Assembly (NCBI RefSeq): GCF_021347895.1 | Contig: NC_067118.1 | Span: 41,721,255-41,785,254 of the forward strand | Reading direction: 5' to 3' | Length of the DNA: 64,000 nucleotides | Origin: Acanthochromis polyacanthus | Lineage: Eukaryota; Chordata; Actinopteri; Pomacentridae | Shown: piece after piece, positions 63,802-64,000 of the stretch | Layout: each line of letters starts with the position of its first letter | Position numbering within the stretch: position 1 is the first letter of the stretch | The notes under the pieces: model-generated | What the model saw: the letters and a program-made list of their open reading frames with translations, nothing else | What the model was told of the DNA's origin: nothing | Database searches by the model: none | Position numbers and translations under genes: made by a program

Positions 63802-64000
63802 TAGGGCTGGGCGATATGGCCAAAAAATAGAATCTCGATTTTTTTAGTCATCTTAATAATAATAATACATTTTATTTATAGGCGCCTTTCAAGACACTCA
63901 AGGTCACCGTACAGAGGAAACAGAATAAAAACAGATTCAAAATACACAGTTTAAAACATAAGAATTTTGGACGATTACGATTTTAATGGATTTTTGTTGT
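63802..64000 (+). mobile_element. hAT element end, runs off window
   Basis: TAGGGCTGGGCGATATGGCC is the same terminus type as the hAT at 23585. It is interrupted at about 63855 by TTTTATTTATAGGCGCCTTT, a LINE-tail-like repeat. The element sequence resumes near 63965 (GGACGATTACGATTTTAAT). Confidence 0.6.

Larger units (their letters stand above)
60472..64000 (-). other. wrap73 upstream intron
   Basis: 3.5 kb holding two hAT-type elements (60671-61604 and 63802 onward). The remaining sequence, 61605-63801, showed no exon matching the WRAP73 N-terminus and no recognised repeat. Confidence 0.7.

Overview
The window is vertebrate nuclear DNA, almost certainly from a ray-finned (probably percomorph) fish. 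It has split genes with GT-AG introns, long (GT)n/(AC)n microsatellites and fish-type dispersed repeats (hAT elements, TTAA-flanked piggyBac-like MITEs, L2 and L1 LINEs, tRNA-derived SINEs). Three protein-coding genes are present. Their order matches part of human 1p36.32, where PRDM16, TPRG1L and WRAP73 lie in the same relative order. No prokaryotic genes or CRISPR arrays were seen.

Region 1 (1-28310, + strand) is prdm16 without its first exons. Fourteen coding exons (2277-25086) join in consistent phase into 1211 codons plus stop. They encode the C-terminal part of the PR domain, seven N-terminal zinc fingers, a proline/serine-rich repressor region with PFDLT and PLDLS CtBP motifs, three C-terminal zinc fingers, an acidic tract and the conserved C-terminus. 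A 3.2-kb 3'UTR follows. The introns carry microsatellites, a hAT insertion with an almost perfect 8-bp target duplication, and a CpG-rich block at 5880-6354 that looks like an alternative promoter and first exon.

Region 2 (28310-43000) is a repeat-dominated interval. It holds an orphan RecQ-like helicase fragment with a Walker A motif and about 9.8 kb of a 38-bp tandem satellite (29282-39085). The satellite contains two copies of a block carrying one dispersed repeat and two tRNA-derived SINEs, about 4.6 kb apart. Next come a 5'-truncated L2-type LINE and diverged satellite monomers in the opposite orientation. ARHGEF16 and MEGF6, which sit between PRDM16 and TPRG1L in human, are not here.

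Region 3 (43000-49860, + strand) is a complete six-exon tprg1l (281 aa; the presynaptic protein Mover). Intron 4 is expanded by a nested transposon of about 3 kb.

Region 4 (52676-64000, - strand) is wrap73, lying tail-to-tail with tprg1l. Nine exons, about 336 codons, encode the C-terminal three quarters of the WD-repeat protein; the first exons lie beyond 64000. Its introns contain an L1-type LINE with a perfect 16-bp target duplication, a MITE with a 45-bp perfect palindrome, and several TIR elements.

The three genes share no pathway; their proximity is conserved synteny. All family names come from recognition of protein or terminal-repeat motifs, since no search could be run. Splice sites were chosen by phase continuity and family resemblance.
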